DNA of 64,000 bases from Undibacterium umbellatum (GCF_014284125.1 NZ_JACOFX010000012.1:62001-126000); one strand, 5' to 3'; positions 8,327 to 16,990 are shown, counted from the first letter of the stretch. Notes: generated by a model from the sequence alone, not told the origin. Numbers and translations: made by a program.

Positions 8327-9013
8327 TCAGTTGATGATTTCAACGCCACCCATGATGGCATAACCCTTGATGTATAGTTTCTTCGCATTCAACATAGGCG
8401 GCACGGTTTTATCATCAAAGCCACCAAGTATGGGCGAGCCATGCGAAACGACTGTCCAGTCATTTGGCACTTTAAGGACGATACCACCCCACATGGCAAA
8501 AACATTCAGAGTAGCCTCTGTCTGCATGGAGGCGCTGCGCAAATCCAGCTCCACGCCACCCATGACGCAATTGATTTCACCACCGAGAAAATCCTGCGAA
8601 CTGTTTTGCAGCTTGTTGCCACTCATCACCGCGACGATATTGCAGATAGCATCCTGATTGCCATCCTTGGCGATTAATTTATCCTGATTGCCTACCTTGC
8701 CTTTGAAAATAACCATCAAACCAGCAAAGATCAGGAAAACAGGCCACCAGTCACGCATGCGGAAATAGATAATGCCCATGTGATGCAATAGCAACAAACC
8801 ACCCAGGCCAATAAAGCCACAGCCTATGATATATCCAGCGGTAGTATCGCTTTTTGAAATTTTCAAGGCGCCGACGAATATGAAGACCATGGGCCAGAAG
8901 TGAAAAATTTCTCGTGCCCTGAACAGGTTCAGATTATCTAACAGTGCCAAGGCACCAAAAATCAGGAGCAGGGATCCGATTAGGACGCGGCCCTGAGGAT
9001 TATCGTTTTTCAT
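8327..9013 (-). CDS. LiaF-like membrane protein (LiaF transmembrane plus C-terminal domain)
   Basis: A 228-aa protein with paired hydrophobic segments over about residues 9-100 (LiaI/LiaF transmembrane type). The C-terminal soluble domain begins near residue 130 and contains the repeated VMGGVELDLR / WGGIVLKVP / IMGGVEI pattern of the LiaF family, a beta-helix-like fold. In LiaFSR systems this protein senses or relays cell-envelope stress and restrains the kinase. It lies 12 bp upstream of the kinase gene and 33 bp downstream of a second LiaI-like gene, all on one strand, so one transcript is likely. Confidence 0.82.
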   Translation of the reverse strand: MKNDNPQGRVLIGSLLLIFGALALLDNLNLFRAREIFHFWPMVFIFVGALKISKSDTTAGYIIGCGFIGLGGLLLLHHMGIIYFRMRDWWPVFLIFAGLMVIFKGKVGNQDKLIAKDGNQDAICNIVAVMSGNKLQNSSQDFLGGEINCVMGGVELDLRSASMQTEATLNVFAMWGGIVLKVPNDWTVVSHGSPILGGFDDKTVPPMLNAKKLYIKGYAIMGGVEIIN

Positions 9014-9046
9014 GATAGTGATCCAAAAAATTGTGAACGTTAATTT

Positions 9047-9400
9047 TTATTTTTGTACTTCTCTGGTTGCCAGCAAACCACCCACCAGATGCTGTATGCC
9101 AAAGGCAATCAACAGCAAAGGCCAACTGGTGCGGAAGTTCCAGCCCCACAACTGCTCTATGGAGACATACAGCCACAGGGCAAACACCAGGCTGAAGCAG
9201 CCTTTGGCGATATGCTCAGGCTTGCTGGGGCTGACGATGTCAACCACGCCGCCGAGGGCTATCATGGCGGGTAACAAGAACCAATAGTCGAATGCATGGA
9301 TCAATTCCATGCGATCCATCAAAAAAACAGTACCTGCGACGATCAGAGTCAGGCCAAAAAACAAATTACCCTTGCTTTGACTTTCAGAATTGCCAGACAT
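9047..9400 (-). CDS. LiaI/LiaF transmembrane-region protein
   Basis: A 117-aa integral membrane protein with four hydrophobic segments, matching the LiaI/LiaF transmembrane family (DUF5668): GLTLIVAGTVFLMDR and WPLLLIAFGIQHLVGG are characteristic. It resembles the membrane half of the next gene but lacks the soluble domain. It is the promoter-proximal gene of the operon with the LiaF-like protein, the kinase and the response regulator. It probably forms part of the membrane sensing complex; this is inference from context. Confidence 0.75.
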   Translation of the reverse strand: MSGNSESQSKGNLFFGLTLIVAGTVFLMDRMELIHAFDYWFLLPAMIALGGVVDIVSPSKPEHIAKGCFSLVFALWLYVSIEQLWGWNFRTSWPLLLIAFGIQHLVGGLLATREVQK

Positions 9401-9596
9401 ATCCTATCCTTTCACTCATCAAAAACTGCTGTGGTTTTGTTCCGTGATTGAAGATACTGAATGCGCAGACTCTTGTCGCCTCAATTTCGGCGAATGACGG
9501 TGCTTCGTCGGTGACTGACGAAAAGCGGGTTGGGGCAGGGTACAGCGGGATGGAATGACAGCTCTGTTTGAGCAGGGCTGCCACTCTATGTATGGT

Positions 9597-9968
9597 TTAG
9601 CTCAGTAACTGTATGAAATGTTCTGCGGTACGTACGATGCGCCTGGATTCTGTGCCAAAGACATCGTGAGTCTCTTGCACAATATATTCATTGGAACCCT
9701 TGGTGCAATACAGCAAACCACGGAAATTCGTGCCCAGATAGGTAAACGGCGCCAGTTTGGTCTTGACTGGCACATCACTCCCTATCAGGGCCCGCAGTTT
9801 GCGCTCTACATCGTAAAGGCTTTTTTCATCCAGGGTGACAATTGCCCCTTTTGGGGTAGGAAAAGTTGCTTGAAACGTTGGGCTTTGCCCCATGGGGTTC
9901 CTGAACGTGATTTTAATACCCAGTTTCAAGAACTTGGATACTGCGGTGAAGTCGTTTTCGTCGTACAT
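9597..9968 (-). CDS. hypothetical soluble protein
   Basis: A 123-aa soluble protein with no family I recognise. Predicted mixed alpha/beta; it has a short beta-like segment near ITFRNPMG and a C-terminal helix (RTAEHFIQLL). No signal peptide, membrane segment or obvious catalytic motif is seen. It is a lone gene between the LiaF-type operon and a DUF2214 gene on the same strand, with about 200 bp on one side and 125 bp on the other. Clean reading frame and normal codon character support it being real. Confidence 0.55.
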   Translation of the reverse strand: MYDENDFTAVSKFLKLGIKITFRNPMGQSPTFQATFPTPKGAIVTLDEKSLYDVERKLRALIGSDVPVKTKLAPFTYLGTNFRGLLYCTKGSNEYIVQETHDVFGTESRRIVRTAEHFIQLLS

Positions 9969-10093
9969 GGCAATGTCCCGAATAATCGCGCCACCAAGAA
10001 TGGTGGCAACGCCATATGATAGGGAAAGATTGCCAGAAATCAGTCATTTATACAACTTTTCTTGTGTCAGGCATGAGTTTAAACAATACCGTC

Positions 10094-10540
10094 TTATATC
10101 ATGCGCCCCTTGGCCATGAGCACTGCACTGGCCAGAATGAAAAATATACCAGCCAATTCCAGCTTCAAAATCCTTTGTATGGTCCTGGCCTGCCCCTCGG
10201 GCAGTGATGGCAACTGGTTTTGTTTGACAGCCTTGCCCCATTGCAGGAAAACCTTGGTCGGGTAGATGGAGAGCAATCCCACGACAATGAAAGCGCTCAT
10301 TTTGAGCATGAAGGCATGATTATGCAGGTAATAATCCTGACCTTTCTCAAAATACATGACGCGCAAGACACCCAGCATGATGATGAGCATGGCGCTCAAG
10401 CCATAAATGCTGTCTATGAAGCGTAGGCTTTTTGCAGATGACAAAGTCAGGGGCTGGCGTATCAAGACGAGTTCGGTCAGCAAAGTGCCAACAAGAGTAA
10501 AGGCAGCAATATGGTGCAGTAAGGCGACGAGTATATTCAC
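10094..10540 (-). CDS. DUF2214 family membrane protein
   Basis: Inner-membrane protein (148 aa) with four hydrophobic segments, fitting the DUF2214 family: LHHIAAFTLVGTL near the N-terminus and the conserved KMSAFIVVGLLSIYPT in the third helix. The function of the family is unknown. A GTG at 10540 is chosen as start because cagga lies 9 nt upstream and the protein then begins directly with the first helix; an ATG at 10576 would add 12 residues. It stands alone on the minus strand. Confidence 0.78.
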   Translation of the reverse strand: MNILVALLHHIAAFTLVGTLLTELVLIRQPLTLSSAKSLRFIDSIYGLSAMLIIMLGVLRVMYFEKGQDYYLHNHAFMLKMSAFIVVGLLSIYPTKVFLQWGKAVKQNQLPSLPEGQARTIQRILKLELAGIFFILASAVLMAKGRMI

Positions 10541-10671
10541 GGTGATGATTCCTGTAGGGTAAGCAGGGAGGTCCATAAAGTCTAAGCGATTTGCGTTTTG
10601 CTTACTTGAGAAATAAGACCATGGCTGTGAATTTTGTCGTCAACCAGCGAAAATCTGGCGTGAACAGTCGC

Positions 10672-11440
10672 TTATCGCTGCAGGGTTTCACATAAAGGCA
10701 GGCTCAGGGCTTGCAGGATATTGCCCCGCTTATCCTGGACAAACGCCAGCACCGACAAATTTTTGCGTTTCGCATTGGCAGGTAAATCCAGTTGATTGGC
10801 AAAGTTTGCCAGCTTGCCTGCACTAAGTTGGTGAGCCTCGCCCCATTCCCTGGCGACAAAGTCATGTTGCAAACTGGCACCCCGGTTCTCTCCAGCTTGC
10901 ACCTTGCTGACCAGATCTTGTTCGACTAGTGAAAAATGTAGCTTAGCGTCTTGCATGCTATTGCCTTGAAGAGTGAAATACAGCTTGTTATCGAGCAGTT
11001 TTTCTATGCTTATGCGCAAGGACGCCACAGCAGGTTTTTGATTGATACGGCGGATTTCATCTGTCATGCCATTGCGCCAACTGCGCAATTCTTTTCCTGC
11101 TATAAAAATTTCCGGTGTATAGATAGTGCGTGAGCCAGCAAGGTCGGCCAAATTCCTTTGTCGCTCGGTGAAAGTTTTTTTGCCAAAAACATCTTTCCAG
11201 CCCAGATGATCCCAGTAATCGACATGCAGGGAAACAGGAATAACCTTCAGTGTTCAGGCCAGTGTTTGCGTGCAAGCGGCTAATGGCCTTGTCGGCGGGT
11301 GGGCAACTGTCGCAGCCCTCAGATGTATAGAGCTCCAGCAGGGCGACAGTATGCGCGGGGCTGGATTTACTGCAAATTTCGGCCGCTTGTGTATTGCTGG
11401 CAGCAAAGCTCATCAGGCTAATCAAGATCAGGGCTTTCAT
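10672..11440 (-). pseudogene. DUF1223 family secreted protein, broken by a +1 frameshift
   Basis: A secreted thioredoxin-like protein of the DUF1223 family read in two frames. The 5' part (start ATG 11440, aagga upstream) has a signal peptide and the diagnostic LYTSEGCDSCPPAD. After ...GLNTE the frame runs into unrelated sequence. The next frame then continues exactly as the family should: VIPVSLHVDYWDHLGW, and later YTPEIFIAG. Dropping one G of the doublet at 11244-11245 restores one frame of about 255 codons. The rest of the gene looks intact, so this is either a very recent mutation or a sequencing error. Confidence 0.85.
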
Positions 11441-11507
11441 GGCGATCCTTATAGTTTGGATGTCCATTGGTCGGATTTCGGCTGATTTGCTTACATCGTG
11501 ATGATTT

Positions 11508-12440
11508 TCATTCGCCAACCTGTTTCTTCCAGTCCGCATAATTTTGTGGGACATTGGCGTCAGGCACCATGATTGTTGCCAGACTTTGTTTGAGTGCAAG
11601 TAGTTCCTTTTCTGTAGAGGAGTATTCTGCAGACAAAGGCAGGCTTAATAAATTCTCCTTCAACTCAGAAAATTGCAAGCCTGGATGCTGGTCGGACAAA
11701 GCTTTTACCGCATTTTCGTCAGCCTGATTCAATACACCCTTGATGGCATATACGATGAGGTTATAACTGTCAGGTGAGCGCGCCCAGTTGACCTGGCGCG
11801 CAAACTGCTGGCGCAGGCGGCTGAGCATGCCAGCCAGGGCGCTGGGCTTGCCCCAGACATTGGCAACCATGATGCCATCTGCTTTCAGGTTGGCATGGCA
11901 GATGGCGTAGAACTCTGCCGTATTCAAGTCCGCCACCAGGCCGTTTTCATCATAGGCATCCAGTAGCAGCACATCGGCATCGTAAGTGTTGATCTGCAAG
12001 TGTGTCACTGCATCGCAATGGATGACTTTCAAACGCTCATCATCTTGCGGTAGCATGAATAGATCGCGCATGGCGATCACGTCTGCATTGATTTCCAGTA
12101 CGGTAATGCGGCTGTCTGGCAAATGGCGATAGCAGTATTTAACCAGCGAACCTCCGCCCAGACCTATCAAAAGGATGTGGCGTGGCTGAGGGTGGAACAT
12201 CAGCAGACCCATGACAGTGCGTGAGTAGGCGCATACCAGTTCATCCGGCGCATCCAGCTTCATCGCGCTTTGCATGCATTTGGGGTTCAGGTACATGATG
12301 CGCAGATTGCCATCATCGAAATGAAAGGGGCGGCCCTCATGTGTTTTTTGAATTTCTTCCAAATGGCGGATATGTTCGCTCTCAGCAGCCGGCACCTTGT
12401 TAAGAAACAGGCTGGACAGGCTTTGCCGGGGTTTTTTCAT
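11508..12440 (-). CDS. spermidine synthase-like (PABS domain) protein
   Basis: A 310-aa Rossmann-fold protein related to polyamine aminopropyltransferases. The SAM-binding glycine motif is LLIGLGGGSLVKY; VLEINADVIAM carries the ribose-binding acidic residue, and LLLDAYDENG matches the catalytic-loop region. It lacks the usual N-terminal tetramerisation strand set of true SpeE, so the enzyme reaction is uncertain. The start at 12440 has aaaggtgg 5 nt upstream. It follows the ParB-like gene by 23 bp on the same strand, so the two are likely co-transcribed. Confidence 0.8.
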   Translation of the reverse strand: MKKPRQSLSSLFLNKVPAAESEHIRHLEEIQKTHEGRPFHFDDGNLRIMYLNPKCMQSAMKLDAPDELVCAYSRTVMGLLMFHPQPRHILLIGLGGGSLVKYCYRHLPDSRITVLEINADVIAMRDLFMLPQDDERLKVIHCDAVTHLQINTYDADVLLLDAYDENGLVADLNTAEFYAICHANLKADGIMVANVWGKPSALAGMLSRLRQQFARQVNWARSPDSYNLIVYAIKGVLNQADENAVKALSDQHPGLQFSELKENLLSLPLSAEYSSTEKELLALKQSLATIMVPDANVPQNYADWKKQVGE

Positions 12441-12463
12441 ATACGCCACCTTTAAGTTTGTGC

Positions 12464-13294
12464 TCAACCTGCCAGTTGGGCTTTCAGCGCCGCAATCTGG
12501 CTCAGCAATTCACTGTTCTCAGTCTGCAGGTGCATAACTTGCTGGCGCAGGTTGCTGAGTTCATCTGTATTACTGCTGCTGGCGCTGTCCTCCCTGCCTT
12601 CTATCACTGCAGGGGCAACGGCTTCACTGGAAGCAGCCTTGGCCGGACCTTTTTGTTCACGTACTTTTTCCCTGACCTGGCGGGCAGCTTGTTGCAATTC
12701 CTTGCGGCCACCAGCGACAGCGGCGACTTGATCTTCATTGGGCAGGGAGGCAATGGCTGCTGCTGCGCTGATGGAGATAGTGCCGTCGCGCACGGCTTGT
12801 ACCAGTTCAGGTGCGGCAGCTTTCTGGATTTTCTCTATCTGTACCACGGCATTGCTGCTGATGCCTGCCAGGCGAGCTATTTCCTGGCGGCTCTGCGTGG
12901 GCTTGACTACCGGGACGGCAACTTCGCTTTCCGCATTGTCTGACGGTGCCTGTTCTTCCTGCGCCTTCATGCGAGCCAGGACGATTTCTTTTTTGCGCAA
13001 GGCCAGCATGCCGCGTTGGAAGTCAGTGACACTACGACGACCCAGATGGTTGTCTATCATCCACAGTTGCACGTCTTCGATATTGCTGAAGTTGTCGTTT
13101 TGAACAATATTGTAAGGCAGATTATGACGCTGGCAAATCGCATAGCGGTTATGCCCGTCTATCAGGATATCTCCCCAGCATACCAGGGCGTCACGGCAGC
13201 CTTCAGTCAGGATGCTGCGTTCCAGAGCAGTAAATTCATGCTCGGTCAAAGGGTCTATATAGGCGCGCAGGGCCTCATGGATGATGATACTCAT
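12464..13294 (-). CDS. ParB-like nuclease-domain DNA-binding protein
   Basis: A protein of 276 aa with an N-terminal ParB/sulfiredoxin fold (IDGHNRYAICQRH, about residues 60-75), a helix-turn-helix (SRQEIARLAGISSNAV) and a C-terminal coiled coil (LRQQVMHLQTENSELLSQI). No parA lies beside it, so it is unlikely to be the chromosomal partition protein. The start at 13294 is preferred because the conserved region begins there (MSIIIHEALRAYID); the frame is open back to 13426 and a longer form cannot be excluded. It is followed 23 bp later by the PABS gene. Role unknown; a regulator is possible. Confidence 0.75.
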   Translation of the reverse strand: MSIIIHEALRAYIDPLTEHEFTALERSILTEGCRDALVCWGDILIDGHNRYAICQRHNLPYNIVQNDNFSNIEDVQLWMIDNHLGRRSVTDFQRGMLALRKKEIVLARMKAQEEQAPSDNAESEVAVPVVKPTQSRQEIARLAGISSNAVVQIEKIQKAAAPELVQAVRDGTISISAAAAIASLPNEDQVAAVAGGRKELQQAARQVREKVREQKGPAKAASSEAVAPAVIEGREDSASSSNTDELSNLRQQVMHLQTENSELLSQIAALKAQLAG

Positions 13295-13547
13295 GCAATT
13301 ATATCCAGGCTGGAATTTTTCGGGGAAGGCGGCATTGTAGCCGAGAACCACCGCAACACCGTTGTCAGCGGGTAGCACGTGTACAATACTGGTCTTTCGG
13401 CGTAATCTTTCAGGCGTAGTGAGCATAATGAGCGCTATGGAGTTAGCCCATTTTATTGACCAAATTCGTTATAAAAATTGCCATGGATGCAATGCATCTA
13501 CAGCCGCAGTTTCCAAACGCACTTCATGACAGACAGGAAAAACCAGC

Positions 13548-13808
13548 ATGATGACCTATGAAGAATATCTGGATGAAGTCACCACTTTGATGACAGAGAG
13601 ATTTGACCTCAGCGATGATGAAGCCATCAAACATGTGATGCGCGCCCAGGCCGCTGAATTTTTTAGCTTGCATGACGATGTTCCTGAAATGCGCACGCAA
13701 GAACGTGCAGAGCAGGATGCCAAGACAATTTATGATATGCGCAACAAGTCACGCGGCCATGCACCAGTCAAGCTGGTAAAAACTGGCGGCAAGCCACGCA
13801 AAGCCTGA
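13548..13808 (+). CDS. small acidic protein upstream of RIO1 kinase
   Basis: An 86-aa soluble protein with an acidic helical body (SDDEAIKHVMRAQAAEFF, DDVPEMRTQE) and a basic tail (GGKPRKA). No known family is recognised. An aggaaaa stretch precedes the ATG. It sits 13 bp before the RIO1-like kinase on the same strand, so the pair is probably an operon, and the protein is a candidate partner or substrate of that kinase. This link rests only on gene order. Confidence 0.7.
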   Translation: MMTYEEYLDEVTTLMTERFDLSDDEAIKHVMRAQAAEFFSLHDDVPEMRTQERAEQDAKTIYDMRNKSRGHAPVKLVKTGGKPRKA

Positions 13809-13821
13809 GCCGTCCCCATCA

Positions 13822-14667
13822 ATGAAAACACCAAAACGACTGCAACCCCTGCAGGAAGAAGGTTTGATCGACGAAGTCATGCGCCAGCTCATGAGTGGCA
13901 AGGAAGCCACAGTATATGTCGTGCGCTGTGGCGAAGAGATTCGTTGTGCCAAGGTCTATAAAGAAGCGAGTCAGCGCAGCTTTAAGAACGCTGCCTCTTA
14001 CCAGGAAGGCCGCAAGGTCAAGAATAGCCGTCAGGCCCGCGCCATGGAAAAAGGCACGCGCTATGGTCGCAAGATGCAGGAAGAAGTCTGGCAAAACGCA
14101 GAGGTCGATGCCCTGTATCGTCTGGCTGCTGCCGGTGTCAAGGTCCCCAAGCCGTATATCTGCCATGAAGGCGTATTGCTGATGGATCTGGTGACAGATG
14201 CTGATGGCAATGCCGCACCCCGCCTCAACGATGTGGAATTGACGCCGGAATTGGCACGGAAATACCATGCCCAGTTATTGCATGAGGTCGTCCTGATGTT
14301 ATGTGCCGGTGTCATCCATGGCGACTTGTCTGAATTCAATATCCTCGTCGATGAAGAAGGGCCGGTGATCATCGATTTGCCGCAGGCGATAGATGCCGCC
14401 AGCAATACCGAAGCAGGCGTCATGCTGGAACGCGACGTGAACAATCTGGCGACGTATTTCGGCCAGTTTGCACCTGAACTGAACGGTAGCAAGTTTGGCA
14501 AAGAAATCTGGAAGCTGTTTACCGCAGGCTTGCTGACACCGGAAACCGTATTGACCGGCATCGTTGCGCAGGATACCCGCCCGGTTGATCTGGGTGCCGT
14601 CATGGAAGAAATTGAATCTGCCATCTTTGAAGAAAAAGAAAGGCAAAGGCGTTTGCTGGAGACATAG
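13822..14667 (+). CDS. RIO1-family atypical serine protein kinase
   Basis: RIO1-type kinase (281 aa), a family best known from archaea and eukaryotes where it acts in ribosome maturation, with bacterial members of unclear role. Motifs: nucleotide loop GKEATVYVV (residues 26-34), ATP-binding Lys44 (CAKVYK), catalytic HGDLSEFN (166-173, Asp168, Asn173) and metal-binding Asp185 in IDLPQ. All catalytic residues are present, so it should be active. A small acidic protein is encoded 13 bp upstream. A GNAT gene follows 113 bp later with its own ribosome-binding site. Confidence 0.92.
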   Translation: MKTPKRLQPLQEEGLIDEVMRQLMSGKEATVYVVRCGEEIRCAKVYKEASQRSFKNAASYQEGRKVKNSRQARAMEKGTRYGRKMQEEVWQNAEVDALYRLAAAGVKVPKPYICHEGVLLMDLVTDADGNAAPRLNDVELTPELARKYHAQLLHEVVLMLCAGVIHGDLSEFNILVDEEGPVIIDLPQAIDAASNTEAGVMLERDVNNLATYFGQFAPELNGSKFGKEIWKLFTAGLLTPETVLTGIVAQDTRPVDLGAVMEEIESAIFEEKERQRRLLET

Positions 14668-14780
14668 GTGTTCTTGCTCATGATAATTCCCAGCAATACT
14701 GGGAACTCTTGCCATCAATCTTTGTCCATCCTGAACACTGGTGAATCCATCACACAATTGTTTAGCACAGGAGAATCTGC

Positions 14781-15311
14781 ATGATCAAAGGAAGTTGCTT
14801 TCACCTTCGCCACATCAGAAAAGAAGATGTCATGCCCATGTTGGAGTTGATGAATCACCCGGATGCCAAGGGTGATTTTTTATCTCAGGAACTGATGTTG
14901 CCAGGTGTGGCAGAGAAAAAATTTGAAGATGAATCACGCTCCAAAGAGCAATTCGAGACTTTCTTGATCATCGATGAAAATGAAAAAATGATAGGGCGCG
15001 TGTTTCATTTCAAGACCGTGCCTTACTTCAATTCCCGCGAAATCGGCTACGGCATGTTTGTCAAAAACCTGCATGGCAAAGGCATCATGACCGAGGCTGT
15101 CAAATTGCTCAGGGATTATCTGTTCAATACCATGCTCATCAACCGTCTGGAAATCCACATGAATATTGATAATGTCGCTTCAGAAAAAGTGGCGATCAAT
15201 TGCGGCTTCCAGAAAGAAGGCATAGCACGCGGTGCCATTTTCACACACGGCAAGCACAGGGATATCGTGATGTATGCCTTGCTCAGGAATGAGTGGGAGG
15301 CGTTGTCGTAG
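14781..15311 (+). CDS. GNAT acetyltransferase (RimJ/RimL-like)
   Basis: GNAT-family N-acetyltransferase of 176 aa resembling the RimJ/RimL ribosomal-protein acetyltransferases: FHLRHIRKEDV at the start, the acetyl-CoA loop region IGYGMFVKNLHGKGIMTEAV (about residues 88-107), and the ending NCGFQKEGIARGAI typical of that branch. An aggag lies 7 nt before the ATG. The actual acceptor is unknown; protein N-termini or a small molecule are possible. It is a single gene. Confidence 0.88.
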   Translation: MIKGSCFHLRHIRKEDVMPMLELMNHPDAKGDFLSQELMLPGVAEKKFEDESRSKEQFETFLIIDENEKMIGRVFHFKTVPYFNSREIGYGMFVKNLHGKGIMTEAVKLLRDYLFNTMLINRLEIHMNIDNVASEKVAINCGFQKEGIARGAIFTHGKHRDIVMYALLRNEWEALS

Positions 15312-15325
15312 TCAGATTTGCTAAT

Positions 15326-15709
15326 TTAGAGTCGGAATATTGCCCGAATGGTTTGCAAAAAGGTAGCTTGTACAGCAGTTGTTACCACAGTGTTAGCTAG
15401 CCGGTTTTCATTCGGACTGGTGTGCTGACCGGATTCATATCCGACACCAAGGCGACGTTTTAGGGCTTCCGGATTTGCCATATATTCGTCTAAAATCTTA
15501 CCCCGTTCGTCATCAATCATGTTGATATAGCGCTGACCTTCGCCTGCGGGCATCTGGTTAGCATTCGCAAGCTCACGTTCCTCAAACCTGTGTATGCATT
15601 CCTCACCTAATGAGGCCGATCCTTGGGTAGCAAAATTAAGCATCGAGCGCCACAAATCATCGACTACCTTCTTGCATTTTGCCCGCATGATTTCATTTTC
15701 GATATCCAT
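15326..15709 (-). CDS. hypothetical protein with C-terminal hydrophobic-free helix bundle
   Basis: A 127-aa, mostly helical and charged soluble protein. No signal peptide, membrane segment or known motif is seen. The next gene on the same strand, 16 bp away, encodes a small membrane protein, and both look more AT-rich than their neighbours. An agagga lies 12 nt before the ATG, a rather long spacing. I do not recognise a family; real coding is likely but not certain. Confidence 0.5.
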   Translation of the reverse strand: MDIENEIMRAKCKKVVDDLWRSMLNFATQGSASLGEECIHRFEERELANANQMPAGEGQRYINMIDDERGKILDEYMANPEALKRRLGVGYESGQHTSPNENRLANTVVTTAVQATFLQTIRAIFRL

Positions 15710-15725
15710 ATATTGGCTATTCCTC

Positions 15726-15977
15726 TCACTTCCTTTTGGTTAGCTTGTGTCCTTCCCAAGTCCATACACCTAGCCATGCTAGCACTACGGGTAAAACACC
15801 AATAGCCAAAAAGCCGACTACCTTCGTTTTGAACGGCATAAAAGAATCATCAAGGTACATCAGCAGCCATGCAAGTACCCAAATGATTGACATTGTCAAA
15901 CCAAATCGCTGTTTCCAATTCAATACCCGCATATTTTCATTTTTCTCTGAGTTATAGTCTATGGCTGCCACTATCAA
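15726..15977 (-). CDS. small two-helix membrane protein, unknown
   Basis: An 83-aa protein with two hydrophobic segments (about residues 26-41 and 53-73), separated by a short polar loop and ending in the basic tail GHKLTKRK. Two starts are possible, at 15977 and at 15932 (Met16); the second also has a purine-rich stretch before it. It precedes the unknown gene at 15326-15709 by 16 bp on the same strand. Membrane location is clear; function is unknown. Confidence 0.5.
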   Translation of the reverse strand: MIVAAIDYNSEKNENMRVLNWKQRFGLTMSIIWVLAWLLMYLDDSFMPFKTKVVGFLAIGVLPVVLAWLGVWTWEGHKLTKRK

Positions 15978-15996
15978 CGTTATGCCCCATTGCTTT

Positions 15997-16023
15997 GCTA
16001 ATAATAAACCGTTGATTATTAGC
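15997..16023. terminator. AT-rich hairpin after the solute-binding gene
   Basis: Perfect 9-bp inverted repeat gctaataat / attattagc with a 9-nt loop, 10 bp past the stop of the gene at 16034-16783. No T run follows, so it may be only a weak terminator. Confidence 0.4.
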
Positions 16024-16033
16024 TGACTAATCT

Positions 16034-16783
16034 CTATTTCTTTACCGGATAAATCTTGAGCAAAGCCGTATTGATCTTACGCATTTGCTCAGCCGTCACA
16101 TCCTTGCTGCAAACAATATAGCGATTCAAGCCTGAAGGCATGCCCTGCAAATCCATTTGTGTAGTCTGACTCAGGCTTTCTTCCTTTTCCTTCAGGTATT
16201 CCCAGTCCTCCCTGTCTATCAGCATATAGGATGCGCGGTTGGCGGCGACCATGCGTGCCATGATCATGGGCAAGGTTGTGCTGCGTACGACCTTGTTTTT
16301 GGTAGTGGTAAACATGGCGTCCAGTTCAGGGCCATAAGAAACTGCATCGACTACACCCAGCGTCAGATTGGGATCGGACATTAACGACTTTAGGGTACGA
16401 TGTGCGGCGACCTGTTTCGCGGCAGCCGGACTGACCAGTAAGGTATGTGGCGGGTCAGTATGAAAGATCTCAGAAAACTGCACAAGTGCTTCTCGCTCGG
16501 CGATTCTGTACCAGCCAAACGAACAATAATTCTTGGTGCCACCAGAAAAATTACTCCAGATGCGTTTTGCTGGTTCCTCCACAAAACGGTGGGCGATTTG
16601 TGCAGTGCTTAACACCTGTTTGGCTCGCTCCAGTAGTATGCCTTTTTCCACACCATTTTCCAGGTACTGATGAGGTGGTTTGATGCGCCAGGCGACAGTT
16701 ATAGTCTCTTGTGCAAGCGTATTTTGACTTGTTAAAAATATGCTCGCCGTACACACCACGCAGGCTAAATGGTAAAGATTCAT
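16034..16783 (-). CDS. periplasmic solute-binding-like protein (SBP family 3 type)
   Basis: A 249-aa secreted protein with a signal peptide ending near TLA (residue 24) and the overall organisation of family 3 extracellular solute-binding proteins. The N-terminal lobe starts ITVAWRIKPPHQYLENG, and later parts (SDPNLTLGVVDAVSYG; ASYMLIDREDWEYL) match the two-lobe fold. No transporter permease or kinase gene is adjacent, so it is an orphan; orphan members sometimes serve as stress or redox sensors. Ligand unknown. Confidence 0.72.
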   Translation of the reverse strand: MNLYHLACVVCTASIFLTSQNTLAQETITVAWRIKPPHQYLENGVEKGILLERAKQVLSTAQIAHRFVEEPAKRIWSNFSGGTKNYCSFGWYRIAEREALVQFSEIFHTDPPHTLLVSPAAAKQVAAHRTLKSLMSDPNLTLGVVDAVSYGPELDAMFTTTKNKVVRSTTLPMIMARMVAANRASYMLIDREDWEYLKEKEESLSQTTQMDLQGMPSGLNRYIVCSKDVTAEQMRKINTALLKIYPVKK

Positions 16784-16941
16784 TTTATTGTCACTGAATG
16801 TTTAATTCATTCTAAGTGATCCAATGCGATTGGACGGGATTTTCAGAGGCAATTGACCGGGAATATCCACATTTTTTGCTCCAGAGACACATTTTTGATC
16901 TTGACTGGTTTACTAAAGCTTAATTCTTGCCGCAGATAGGA

Positions 16942-16990
16942 CAAAGCCACAGTGCCGATCAAAGCTGATCTGCACTGCGGCTTTGTTTTT
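16942..16990 (+). terminator. long hairpin after the phasin gene
   Basis: A 14-bp stem with one mismatch (caaagccacagtgc / gcactgcggctttg) is followed on the plus strand by ttttt. It lies 15 bp from the phasin stop, which is on the minus strand. The T run is in the plus direction, but the strong stem may still stop transcription of the phasin gene. Confidence 0.55.

Noticed and set aside
9384-9584. 66-aa open frame on the minus strand upstream of the LiaI-like gene
   Set aside because: It overlaps the start of the LiaI-like gene, has no ribosome-binding site and no recognisable composition.
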